Shown here: one piece after another, positions 41,125 through 49,963 of the stretch | Layout of the letters: each line of letters begins with the position of its first letter | Numbering within the stretch: position 1 is the stretch's first letter | Virus record (IMG/VR): IMGVR_UViG_3300002460_000021 | Span: 1 to 64,000 of that record | DNA length: 64,000 bases | DNA from: a virus | Reading direction: 5' to 3' (one strand) | Position numbers and translations under genes: made by a program | The notes under the pieces: model-generated | Database searches by the model: none | Told to the model about the DNA's origin: nothing | The model's input: only the letters and a program-made list of their open reading frames with translations

Positions 41125-42830
41125 CACACATCCTCTGGGCCTGTGACCCTAGAGCCATCATAGGGACCCTGGGTATTGACGAAACCGCTAAAGGACGAAC
41201 CAGGAGTACCAGGAGTCGCCACCTGCACACCAGGCGCGACGATAACGCCCCTGTCGGCCTTGTTAGCAAAGCCACCGCACGCGCGGCTACTTACAGCGTA
41301 CGTCTCATTAGCCGGCTTAAAGTGAGCGACCCGGCCATCGAGCACAAATATAGCCGGCTCATTGGAGGCTGCAGCACGTCGATGCTTAGTACACTCAATT
41401 TGTAACGCAGAAGTCTGTGGGTCTAAGTTACCCATAACAAAAGCGAAGGCCGCGTTATCGGCGAAGTTACGAGCGCCGCGCATGCGAGAGTGATGCTGCC
41501 TGGCCGTGGGGCCCTTGCGAGTCTCGTCGCCATGTAACTGATGCAGCACCCACACAGAACAATTATAGGGAATGGCTACTTTACGACGAATGTCGTTAAT
41601 GTAATTGTTAAGCATTTGCCATTCCTCCATCCTGACCTGAGGATGGGCATTGATATAGTTGGTCACAGCAATGCCGGCGTAATCGACAATCACTAGAACC
41701 GGACGTCTGCCAAGATGCTGCTCACGTTCTAAATCGACAACGATCTCGTCTATACCGCCGTTACCAACACCTGGGTAAGTCCCAGAGTAATCCTTAAGCC
41801 ACAGGTTTTTGTTGTCCAGTCGCTTACGCGCGTTGATGAGACGTTCCCTCTCGCCATGAATGACCTTGCCGCGGCCAATTTCATGACAGGCAGCGCGTTC
41901 GTAATCCTTGTACGAAGTCGGGTCTTCCTGTGTAGACAAAGGCTTATTTAGACGAAACGTGTCATAATCAATCTCGCCAGCACGAACCCATACCCTTAGC
42001 CGAATATCGGTATCCACGGGAGACTCGTAGCTGTAGTAAAAACAGTGCCCATAGCCTATCGGATGCTCATTAAGCTGGTACTGCGCAGACGAAAGTGCCA
42101 ACTGCACAGCGAACGTGGTTTTGCCTCCGCCGGTAGGACCGCCTAACACGTACACCTCGCCTGGCGCCTGCCCATTGCCCATAAGATGATCGATAAAACC
42201 CATTCCGGTTGGCCAGATGCCCGTTGGCTTAGTACTAAAATCGTCGTTAGAGGGAAATGGCGTTGTGTCTTCTACGGCGTTTAATCCGCTAATCGCCATC
42301 TGATTAGCCGACAACTGCTGAAAGAACGGAGCCAGGCTGTCAGGGACGCTGTTGCCCCAATTATCGACGAATCGCCGCAATTTGCTGTAAACCTTGCGCT
42401 CTTCTAGATACTTAGTAAGAAATATCTGTGCCGATACTTCGTCCAACTCGGCCTCAGCAAAATCGCCGGCCCACGCAAAAAAGCCGTCGCCATCCTTGCC
42501 GAATAGAAGAAAGTTGTGCTCATCTAAGACCCGCTCTGGGTCGTCGGCGGCCATCTTCTTGGCCTCTATTTCTAGCAAAGGCCGAAGTTTGCCATAAGGT
42601 TGTGGCAAGTCACGTCCATTGCGTGTCGCCACGGTTAGCGCGGCACGCCACACGACGAGGAAAACCACGTCTTCGATAGAATCAATATCCTCTGGCTGCA
42701 GCAAATCCCTCGCTCGCATGAACAGCAAGGGACACCGCAGCAGATGGGCCAACAAATACTCTTTTTCGCCGGCGGTAAGGCGCGAACGCTGCGCTAGCTC
42801 AGGCGCTAGCTTGCGCGGATCGTAGGCCAT
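41124..42830 (-). CDS. Replicative DnaB-like helicase
   Basis: 568 aa; GGAG SD. N-terminal helical domain, then GEVYVLGGPTGGGKTTFAVQ (Walker A), YYSYESPVDTDIRLR, VLVIVDYAGIA (Walker B), VWVLHQLHGDE and HSRMRGARNFADNAAF. This is the RecA-fold hexameric helicase order (DnaB/T7 gp4-like). Between the primase and other replication genes. Confidence 0.85.
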   Translation of the reverse strand: MAYDPRKLAPELAQRSRLTAGEKEYLLAHLLRCPLLFMRARDLLQPEDIDSIEDVVFLVVWRAALTVATRNGRDLPQPYGKLRPLLEIEAKKMAADDPERVLDEHNFLLFGKDGDGFFAWAGDFAEAELDEVSAQIFLTKYLEERKVYSKLRRFVDNWGNSVPDSLAPFFQQLSANQMAISGLNAVEDTTPFPSNDDFSTKPTGIWPTGMGFIDHLMGNGQAPGEVYVLGGPTGGGKTTFAVQLALSSAQYQLNEHPIGYGHCFYYSYESPVDTDIRLRVWVRAGEIDYDTFRLNKPLSTQEDPTSYKDYERAACHEIGRGKVIHGERERLINARKRLDNKNLWLKDYSGTYPGVGNGGIDEIVVDLEREQHLGRRPVLVIVDYAGIAVTNYINAHPQVRMEEWQMLNNYINDIRRKVAIPYNCSVWVLHQLHGDETRKGPTARQHHSRMRGARNFADNAAFAFVMGNLDPQTSALQIECTKHRRAAASNEPAIFVLDGRVAHFKPANETYAVSSRACGGFANKADRGVIVAPGVQVATPGTPGSSFSGFVNTQGPYDGSRVTGPEDV

Positions 42831-42845
42831 TGTGGCATCTCCGTT

Positions 42846-43529
42846 TTATTGTGATTTACGATACTGCGGTGGAAGTTTTTGCTGTAACTGCACAGGCAAA
42901 AACGCGCCGAATATCCTTTCTAGATCATCGGGGTTCAGCATAAATTGACTTAGTGCATCGGGTTCCCAGACATCTGCCAGATCACTATGGCCGGTCGCTA
43001 CAGCCAGACAGTACCTATAAAGCGGCGAGAGGACCGTGAAACCCGAGTCAATAACCAGTCGACACGCCTGATCCTGCTGGTACCCGTCTTGAAGAAACCG
43101 CCTGAGAGAGTACTCGGCTTCGCGATTTTGTTGCTGAAATTCAAACGTCAGCCTGGTGAAGATCTTGTCTGAATACTCCTTATAACGCTGCACCGCCGAT
43201 GGTGTCAGACACATATTAGGAGTAGGCGCATTACTGAGTCGTCCGTGAAACTGGGAGCGCACAAATTGAACAGGATCCAGGTGATGCGACAACACAAACT
43301 TGGCGATCTTGGGCCAAATAGGCTGTGACCGGCGCCCGGCAGCATCGCGACCGCCGTCCCAGCGCGGCGATGAGCAATACTGGCTATTTTGGCCCTTAAC
43401 AGCACGCTGGTGTAATCGCACCGCCTGGATCCATAGTTCTCGTATCTGCTGCCCCAGCCTAGTCTCGAGCTCGACAGCCGATATTACTAGGTTTGCAGGC
43501 GTACTTTCGTCATGAAATGGAAGAGCCAT
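42846..43529 (-). CDS. Unknown replication-module protein (227 aa)
   Basis: GGGGG SD, palindrome 12 nt upstream of the ATG. Helical and basic (ELWIQAVRLHQRAVKGQN; REAEYSLRRFLQDGYQQD). By position before DnaB it could be a helicase loader or partner; no motif supports this. Confidence 0.55.
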   Translation of the reverse strand: MALPFHDESTPANLVISAVELETRLGQQIRELWIQAVRLHQRAVKGQNSQYCSSPRWDGGRDAAGRRSQPIWPKIAKFVLSHHLDPVQFVRSQFHGRLSNAPTPNMCLTPSAVQRYKEYSDKIFTRLTFEFQQQNREAEYSLRRFLQDGYQQDQACRLVIDSGFTVLSPLYRYCLAVATGHSDLADVWEPDALSQFMLNPDDLERIFGAFLPVQLQQKLPPQYRKSQ

Positions 43530-43541
43530 TTGTCCCCCAAC

Positions 43542-43555
43542 AATATCCGGATATT
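43542..43555. promoter_or_regulatory. 14-bp palindrome, copy 8
   Basis: Exact copy; its TAA ends the 81-aa membrane gene and the next SD follows at once. Confidence 0.85.
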
Positions 43556-43799
43556 AGTCGGATCCAGTGGACTGCTCTGCTCCGGTGGTCGGTCGATTAC
43601 AGTTAACGGCAGCCACGATCTCAGCCACGGATTCGAGCTCGGCGCTAATGCACCAGCTGTTCTTGAGCGCGTCCATAATGACACGCAGCATACGTATTGT
43701 ACCGCGCACAAACAACCAGCACAGCAGCAGCTGCTGGATGAATACGGCAGCAATAAACAGCACAGCCACAAACAGAGGGTCGCTAAACAAATCGTTCAT
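43554..43799 (-). CDS. Small membrane protein (81 aa)
   Basis: Start at ATG 43799 with an AAGGG SD. One hydrophobic segment at about residues 9-32 (FVAVLFIAAVFIQQLLLCW) and a cytosolic helical tail. A type II single-span protein. Function unknown. Confidence 0.6.
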   Translation of the reverse strand: MNDLFSDPLFVAVLFIAAVFIQQLLLCWLFVRGTIRMLRVIMDALKNSWCISAELESVAEIVAAVNCNRPTTGAEQSTGSD

Positions 43800-43800
43800 C

Positions 43801-45318
43801 TTATTCCCTTTTAATAAAAACAGACCCACCCAGGCGCTTGGGCAGCACATTCTCCCACCCCTGCGCGGCGTAGTTACGGCGACGAGCCACAGCACGCCGT
43901 CTAAACGTATCGTCAAATTGATCCACGCAATCAATTACAATGCCGACTTCCTTTCCAACGTCATTAATACGACTAACTCGACCTGGCAACTGCCCGTCCT
44001 GAATTGGTGAAGCCATGCCATCCGCGCGAACAACCACCTGTAACAGAGGAAAATCTACGCCGGTACCCCACACTGAAGTAGCTATGACCTTAAGCACATC
44101 GCCTTTAGCAAACGCCAACCTGAGCGCCTCGCGGCTCTCGGCCGTCATCACTTCCTCGCCAGTACACATTAATCCTTTTTTGACATAAGCCTCAGCATCG
44201 ACAGGACTAATGCCGCCAGACGAATAGCACAACTGAAAATCCGGCAGTAGTTTACGTAGATGTAGCGCGTGCTCCACGGTTTCAACTAGCACCAGCACCT
44301 GAATGTCTGGCCCATACGCGCACAACTTTTCAGCTATAACCTCGTTACGAACCTTGTTGCGCCAAATACCGTGGCGCTTGCGTGTTGTGTCGTTCGTCTT
44401 ATTTGCTACAGGGTTATCGTCCATTTGTACATCTAGCCACTCAACGCGAATCGGCACAACCAAGCCGCGACGCAGAGCGTCGCTATAGGGCATATGCCAA
44501 ATGATAGGACCAAACAGAGATTCTAATTCAGCGTCAGCGCCATCTAGGCGACCCTCGGGGGTAGCAGAGAAGCCGTAATTACGGCTACGACGGTAGCGCG
44601 CCAAACCGCGAGCATATGTTGGAGCGGCCAGACGATGAATCTCATCGCCAATCAGAATGTCAGCATCTCCATCTGATTTCTCAAGTGAATCCGCTGAAAT
44701 AACGGTTACACGCCCCTGGATACACTTAGTTCCATCCAGCTGACCGACGCCAGGAATGTTGCGGGACAGCGTAGCCACAGTCTTTTCGACTAAGGACAGC
44801 CCAGGAACAACAACATGGATATTAGCACGATCGTACAAAGTACAAATCATACGAATCGATTCGCCTTTACCGAATCCGCACGGCGCACTAATGATACCAC
44901 ACTCATTGCCCGCTATAGCAACTAGGCAGTCGTCCTGACCCGGCCTAAATTGAAAATTACGTACAACGGCGTCCCAATTTGTAATAAATCTATCCGGGCG
45001 CTCGTGCGGCGCGTCGCAAGACACCAACTCGTACAGCAACTTATTGATTTCCAACACACTACGTACGCGCGGCCACAGACCCACCCCGAAACAAAGACGA
45101 CCATACGTGTCATACTGGTAGAGATTGCGAGGGATCACTTCCACTTTAGGCAGCTGCACGCCAGTGACCGGATCACGCCGCTGGCTACTGTGGCGCCATT
45201 TCTTATACAGATAGGTCAACGGAGGTTCAACTAGACGTCTAACAGTTAGAGGCAACGCCTCCGGCTGTCCCGTAGACAACTCCATTAAATTTCCGGAACG
45301 CCTCACTAATAATGACAT
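43801..45318 (-). CDS. SF2 DNA helicase
   Basis: 505 aa. Motif I APCGFGKGES (about residues 147-156), motif II GDEIHR, motif III GFSATPEG, and C-terminal RecA-like domain LVLVETVEHALHLR, then QDGQLPGRVSRIND (motif VI). Similar to phage UvsW-type helicases acting on branched DNA. One base separates it from the membrane gene downstream. Confidence 0.85.
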   Translation of the reverse strand: MSLLVRRSGNLMELSTGQPEALPLTVRRLVEPPLTYLYKKWRHSSQRRDPVTGVQLPKVEVIPRNLYQYDTYGRLCFGVGLWPRVRSVLEINKLLYELVSCDAPHERPDRFITNWDAVVRNFQFRPGQDDCLVAIAGNECGIISAPCGFGKGESIRMICTLYDRANIHVVVPGLSLVEKTVATLSRNIPGVGQLDGTKCIQGRVTVISADSLEKSDGDADILIGDEIHRLAAPTYARGLARYRRSRNYGFSATPEGRLDGADAELESLFGPIIWHMPYSDALRRGLVVPIRVEWLDVQMDDNPVANKTNDTTRKRHGIWRNKVRNEVIAEKLCAYGPDIQVLVLVETVEHALHLRKLLPDFQLCYSSGGISPVDAEAYVKKGLMCTGEEVMTAESREALRLAFAKGDVLKVIATSVWGTGVDFPLLQVVVRADGMASPIQDGQLPGRVSRINDVGKEVGIVIDCVDQFDDTFRRRAVARRRNYAAQGWENVLPKRLGGSVFIKRE

Positions 45319-45326
45319 AAAGCATC

Positions 45327-46259
45327 CTAGCTATTCTGATGTAACCTAAATGCAGTTGCTTCGCCGCACGTATCGAAAAAGTATTCGGGAACAAAATAAT
45401 TATCGCTTAAAAATCCAGGCAGGATGCCGCGCCACAGGCCGCACAAAAACTGCAAAAACTTACGCCCAGTTCTAAATTCTGCTACTTCTGGAGTCGGCTG
45501 CCGCGCGTAAAACCGCCATAAAAAGCAGCCGGGATCATACTGAAGAGACGCTGCGTTAGGAGGAGCCCCGATGCCCTGCCAGGCTTCTCGTATCTGTCGA
45601 CGGCGCCAGCAATACTTTGGGGACGCGCTCCATCCTCGGCGACACAGGCCAAAGAACGCCATAAGTCTGGACGAGCTATCCGGCTTTGTCGGATCCACAA
45701 ACCACCGCGGATCTCTCAATAAGCCGATAACTCGCGCGCACGCTAACTCAGAACTTCCACGAATAAACTGTAAAGATTTAAACAAAGGATGAGAGACCAG
45801 CAATCCTAATAGTTGGCGCCGTTGCGCGAGCGTCGTATCTGAAGCAGCTGTCATTCTATAAGTTAACGCGTCGAGCGCGGTTAGCGGGCGCCAGCCGCCC
45901 TGGCTAGGAACCGTACCCGTCCATTGAGATAACAAGCATAGCGCATAATCGGGATCTACGGCGCACTTAACTGCCGTTGAGCAAGCTAACGGAGTACACA
46001 CGAACGCTGATATATCACTATGCTCGGCTAAACTTGAAATAAGTGGTGCGTTTTCCACAGTGCCGGCTAGGTACCACTGGCGGTCTACGCCACATGGCGG
46101 GTCTGCCAAAAATGCGGCGGCTCTTCGACCGGAAGAACGCGTACGGTTATCTGACAGAGAATACCACACGTTGCCATCCATAGCCGTATGTATATATTGT
46201 CTCTCGCCAGCCACTGGTGTTGCTGTAATCTTAGGAATTGTAATAGCGAGTACTGGCAT
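45327..46259 (-). CDS. Unknown protein (310 aa)
   Basis: GAGG SD. Arg/Trp/Cys-rich C-terminal half (GLCRRGWSASPKYCWRRR; LQFLCGLWRGILPG). No motif recognised. Sits between SF2 helicase and SbcC-like genes, so a DNA role is likely by association only. Confidence 0.55.
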   Translation of the reverse strand: MPVLAITIPKITATPVAGERQYIHTAMDGNVWYSLSDNRTRSSGRRAAAFLADPPCGVDRQWYLAGTVENAPLISSLAEHSDISAFVCTPLACSTAVKCAVDPDYALCLLSQWTGTVPSQGGWRPLTALDALTYRMTAASDTTLAQRRQLLGLLVSHPLFKSLQFIRGSSELACARVIGLLRDPRWFVDPTKPDSSSRLMAFFGLCRRGWSASPKYCWRRRQIREAWQGIGAPPNAASLQYDPGCFLWRFYARQPTPEVAEFRTGRKFLQFLCGLWRGILPGFLSDNYFVPEYFFDTCGEATAFRLHQNS

Positions 46260-46271
46260 AGCGACCTCTAG

Positions 46272-48395
46272 TTATTGTGGCGGAGATAGCTCGATAACGT
46301 GGTCAAATAAAGGTAGAAAACTTCGTTCATGCGTGATCATGACACATTGCAAGCCATGAGATCCTGTCATTGAACGAATCTGACCAAGTGCGCGGCGTAA
46401 ACACTCTAGCCGCTCATCGTCTAAACCGGCTGTAGGCTCATCGAGACACAGTATACCCACATCTGTGGCAAACTCGGCGTTAACGGCCAGGCGCCAAGCT
46501 AGTGCAAACACGACCTTTTCACCGCCAGACAGCCTCTCCGCCGGCTGCTCTCGCCCATCGAAAAACTTAGCCCTAAACGTCAGATGTTCGCCAACTGTGA
46601 TACGAAAATTAACGCCGAGCTCTTCCAAATTCCTATTAACGCTACCCTCAAGTAACTCAAGACTGCGCTGCGCCTCGCTAGCAGGTAACGCGTCTCGATG
46701 AAAAATTGCACGCAGCTCTTCTAATGATTGACGCCATTCATGACGACTGGCGGCTTGCTTTTGTAACTCTCTTAGATGCAAACATGTGGACTCAACCGCA
46801 GATAATTCACGCCGCGCCAAGGTCAAGTCTATGCTTAATTTATCTCGCCGTAATTTATGACCGATACTAGCTTGCATCAAAGCTTGCGCTTCTTCCTCCG
46901 TACACGTAACAGACGCCATTTCACTAAACAGCGACGTCTGCTCAGTTTCTAAGCTACCACGCTGCGACTTTAAAATACCTAGAGTTATAAACAAGTCCCT
47001 CTGCTGGACCTCCAATCCGTTGCTGCAAATTTCTAACTTTTTCATCTCCTCGGCGGCAGCGCGCGCGGCAATCAGAAAAGACTCCAGACTGGCGGCGTTA
47101 GCTGCCGGCTGAGGCCCGATAGACTCCTGTAACATATCCCTTTGAATTTGCAATGCAGCTAATCGTTTTTGATGATCAGCTCCCCATACTATGTACACCG
47201 CGGCTACCTCTCCTTCTTGCCACGACTCTAATTTACGCCGCTGCAACTCAGCCATGCGCTGCAACAGCGTGGCGTGTTGCTCCTTGTACGCTGAATACTG
47301 ATCGGCCAACTGGTCAGTGGCAGTACCACATGTAGGACATGCGGAAACGCCTGTGCTGATATCGAACGTTGTCAAAAATGAATTAACGTGCGCTAGTTTT
47401 TCAGCCGTCTGTGCCCACTGCTGCACATCAGCAGCCGTCCACGGTACTTCTTTAGGCAGCAGCGGGGGAATTTCGTTTTGAATTAAATCCAGCTGGTTCA
47501 GCACGCCTTGAAGTCTGACTTCTAGTGCCGCGCGCTCCCTAAGTGCCCGTAGATCTGACTGCGCCTCCGCTATTTTCTCTGCGGGATACAGCTGTTTCAA
47601 ATTATCTAGTGACGCATACGTCGACAACAGGTCTTCCTCTAATTCAGATAGCGCGATAGTTAGTTGCGTGTGTCGTTCAGCTATATTCAACAACTCATTA
47701 TCAATCTGACGCAGCCGCGATTGGCTAACTAGATACTTTCTTAACGAAGCTGTGGTGTCTTCGTCGATATCTGGAAGTACCGCCAGGGCCTCAGTTAACC
47801 GCAGAACCTCCGCATTAAGCCGCAGGCGCTTGGCTTCCCATTCAGCGACATCGGCTACTTCTTGCTCCGGCAGCCGTGTTAAGCGCTCGCCCAGTGCTTG
47901 CCATATAGTCTCAACGCGATCTAGCCGGAACAGTCGCTGAATAGCCTTGGCACGAATTGTGGGCGTCTCATCTAAAAAGGAGGCTATCTGGTTTTGGTCA
48001 ACGAATAAATAATCGCCAACAACCTTAAGAGGCAGATTAAACCACTGGGCCAATCTCTCGCTGACTTCATCTTCACGAGTATACGTGACGCCGCCAACGA
48101 CTAAAGAACGATTAGCTGGCCTCATACCGCGAGTAACAATCGCCTGCTGCCCCTGATGCTCGATAGTGACACGTATATATGATTTGTCCTTCGCACCGGC
48201 AAATTGAAATATGTTATCTGTTTTGATGCCGGCAAATCGCGAGAAGTCGTTTGTTAGGCAGGCATGTACGGCACGCATAAGCGTCGATTTTCCACTGGCG
48301 TTGGCCCCGCATATGCCGGTTAACCCGCGGTGAAAGTTCACAGACAGATCTCTAAGCTGTCCAAAATTTTTAAGCTCGGCGCTAATTAAATGCAT
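46272..48395 (-). CDS. SbcC/Rad50-type recombination ATPase (gp46-like)
   Basis: Start at ATG 48395, 3 nt after the palindrome; the frame is open further up but MHLISAELKNFGQL is the canonical start. Walker A GICGANASGKST, long coiled coils, zinc hook CPTCG in the middle, signature LSGGEKVVFALAW, Walker B ILCLDEPTAGLDD and MITHERSF. It pairs with the SbcD-like nuclease at 48845 to process DNA ends. 707 aa, slightly longer than T4 gp46. Confidence 0.9.
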   Translation of the reverse strand: MHLISAELKNFGQLRDLSVNFHRGLTGICGANASGKSTLMRAVHACLTNDFSRFAGIKTDNIFQFAGAKDKSYIRVTIEHQGQQAIVTRGMRPANRSLVVGGVTYTREDEVSERLAQWFNLPLKVVGDYLFVDQNQIASFLDETPTIRAKAIQRLFRLDRVETIWQALGERLTRLPEQEVADVAEWEAKRLRLNAEVLRLTEALAVLPDIDEDTTASLRKYLVSQSRLRQIDNELLNIAERHTQLTIALSELEEDLLSTYASLDNLKQLYPAEKIAEAQSDLRALRERAALEVRLQGVLNQLDLIQNEIPPLLPKEVPWTAADVQQWAQTAEKLAHVNSFLTTFDISTGVSACPTCGTATDQLADQYSAYKEQHATLLQRMAELQRRKLESWQEGEVAAVYIVWGADHQKRLAALQIQRDMLQESIGPQPAANAASLESFLIAARAAAEEMKKLEICSNGLEVQQRDLFITLGILKSQRGSLETEQTSLFSEMASVTCTEEEAQALMQASIGHKLRRDKLSIDLTLARRELSAVESTCLHLRELQKQAASRHEWRQSLEELRAIFHRDALPASEAQRSLELLEGSVNRNLEELGVNFRITVGEHLTFRAKFFDGREQPAERLSGGEKVVFALAWRLAVNAEFATDVGILCLDEPTAGLDDERLECLRRALGQIRSMTGSHGLQCVMITHERSFLPLFDHVIELSPPQ

Positions 48396-48398
48396 GTC

Positions 48399-48412
48399 AA
48401 TATCCGGATATT
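48399..48412. promoter_or_regulatory. 14-bp palindrome, copy 9
   Basis: Exact copy 3 nt before the SbcC-like ATG. No SD is present, so the palindrome occupies the ribosome site. Confidence 0.85.
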
Positions 48413-48471
48413 GAGAAAAGATGAGCCTGGCAGCAAGCCACCAGGCGCATCCGCACGGACCACCATAGCGT

Positions 48472-48843
48472 CTAAACACTGTGAATTAACGTGCGCAGCA
48501 CAACCGAAGTGTGCGCTTCTTTCTCGCCGACAAGCTCGAGGTTGTCGGCATCTCGAATGGACGTGTAATCCGCATTAACCCAGGCAACTAGTGCCTGCCG
48601 CGGGGAATACTTGGTGGGATCCATCCAGCCTTCAATACGCCCAACCTGGCCCGTTTCCTTGCAACGCACGAACTTGGCATCCGCCAGTTCGGAAGGAATG
48701 TTCGTGAGAATCTGCTCCACACGCGTCTCCCTGACAGGAGTGACTTTAGACTTACGCCGCTTAGTTACCACGCCGGCAACTTTTCTTTTTCGCGGCGCCG
48801 TCTTGGCAGTAACCGTAGCTACAGCGGATGTCTTCTTAGCCAT
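48472..48843 (-). CDS. Basic N-tail protein (123 aa)
   Basis: Start at ATG 48843, AAAGG SD. The first 45 residues are Lys/Arg/Ala/Val-rich (KTAPRKRKVAGVVTKRRK), like a nucleic-acid-binding tail. The rest is a small domain (RCKETGQVGRIEGW). Inserted between the two nuclease subunits. Could be a DNA-binding accessory; unproven. Confidence 0.6.
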   Translation of the reverse strand: MAKKTSAVATVTAKTAPRKRKVAGVVTKRRKSKVTPVRETRVEQILTNIPSELADAKFVRCKETGQVGRIEGWMDPTKYSPRQALVAWVNADYTSIRDADNLELVGEKEAHTSVVLRTLIHSV

Positions 48844-48844
48844 G

Positions 48845-49963
48845 CTAATCGCCTTTCTGCGCAATAAATTCTTTTTCTAATTTCAAGATTTCCTCTGCCG
48901 GGTCAGCGCAAGCCAGCAGCCGCCTAGCCCGCTGATGTGTCGGAGAGCCGACAACACACCTATTATCCAGGCTACCCTCTAGCCCACGTTTAATAGGCCG
49001 CAACTCGCTCTCGTCGGCTGTAACTGAAAACGACACCGGCTTCACAACCAGCGGCTGCAAAAAGACGTGACCCCTATCACCAATGCGCGATGTTAGTATT
49101 TTGTAAACATCGGTGATTTGAGGATGATACAATACATGCACAATGGGTCGTGCAATGGAATCCGGCACGCCCTTCTGGTACCGGATGCTTTCCATCTCCT
49201 CTGCCAACCAGCGCTCAAGCTCATCAGCAGTCTCTAATCGTACACGATATACACGTCGGCAAGGCAGTGACAATGAGCAGTACGTCAGGTCATCATAGAG
49301 CAAAAATATCTTCTTGTCCTCGGGCTCGTCGATGGCTTGCATGCACGTAGACCCAGGAGAAAGTACTGTCAGAGGCTGTCCGTCCTTACCCTCGCCCACC
49401 CACGACAAATGCTTGTGGTAATCACCAGTCAGCACACAACGTACATGTGGCACGTCCATAAACGACGCCTGACCTATCTTCGCTCCCATAAACTCGGTCC
49501 AGACCTGATGCGTCATTAACAAATCAGCGCTAGACGGGACAGCCGTGAACTCTGCTACAGCTTGCTCGGCTTTGAGAATATCGAGACCGTACGCTTTGAT
49601 GGGCCCAACACTAAAAGATTTCTGATGCACGTAACGGACATATGGACTGAGCAACAGCCACGGCTGCCGCGACCACTCATGTTGACCCTGGATAACATAT
49701 GTAATTATGCCATCTTGGCCCGCTTTATTTAGCGCTGCGATGACACTAGTGACCACGGCCGAAGCGGGGTACGGACGGTCAATAAGATCGCCAGCGCCCA
49801 GCACTGTAGTCACATTGTACTGACGTGCCAGATCGTAGATTGCGCCAAGTGCTACGAATGCGTCATCGCGTAAAGTGGGGTGTCTCTGCCACGCCATTTC
49901 GGCGGCGTGCCAATCACTTGTACCGAGTGCAATAGGCTTAGAGCTTGTTTTGACAGTCGCCAT
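48845..49963 (-). CDS. SbcD/Mre11-type nuclease (gp47-like)
   Basis: Start at ATG 49963, AAAGG SD. Metallophosphoesterase motifs in order: TSDWHAAE, GAGDLIDRP, GQHEWSRQ, MTHQVW, TGDYHKHL. 372 aa, as expected for phage gp47. Overlaps the HldE gene by 26 nt. Confidence 0.85.
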   Translation of the reverse strand: MATVKTSSKPIALGTSDWHAAEMAWQRHPTLRDDAFVALGAIYDLARQYNVTTVLGAGDLIDRPYPASAVVTSVIAALNKAGQDGIITYVIQGQHEWSRQPWLLLSPYVRYVHQKSFSVGPIKAYGLDILKAEQAVAEFTAVPSSADLLMTHQVWTEFMGAKIGQASFMDVPHVRCVLTGDYHKHLSWVGEGKDGQPLTVLSPGSTCMQAIDEPEDKKIFLLYDDLTYCSLSLPCRRVYRVRLETADELERWLAEEMESIRYQKGVPDSIARPIVHVLYHPQITDVYKILTSRIGDRGHVFLQPLVVKPVSFSVTADESELRPIKRGLEGSLDNRCVVGSPTHQRARRLLACADPAEEILKLEKEFIAQKGD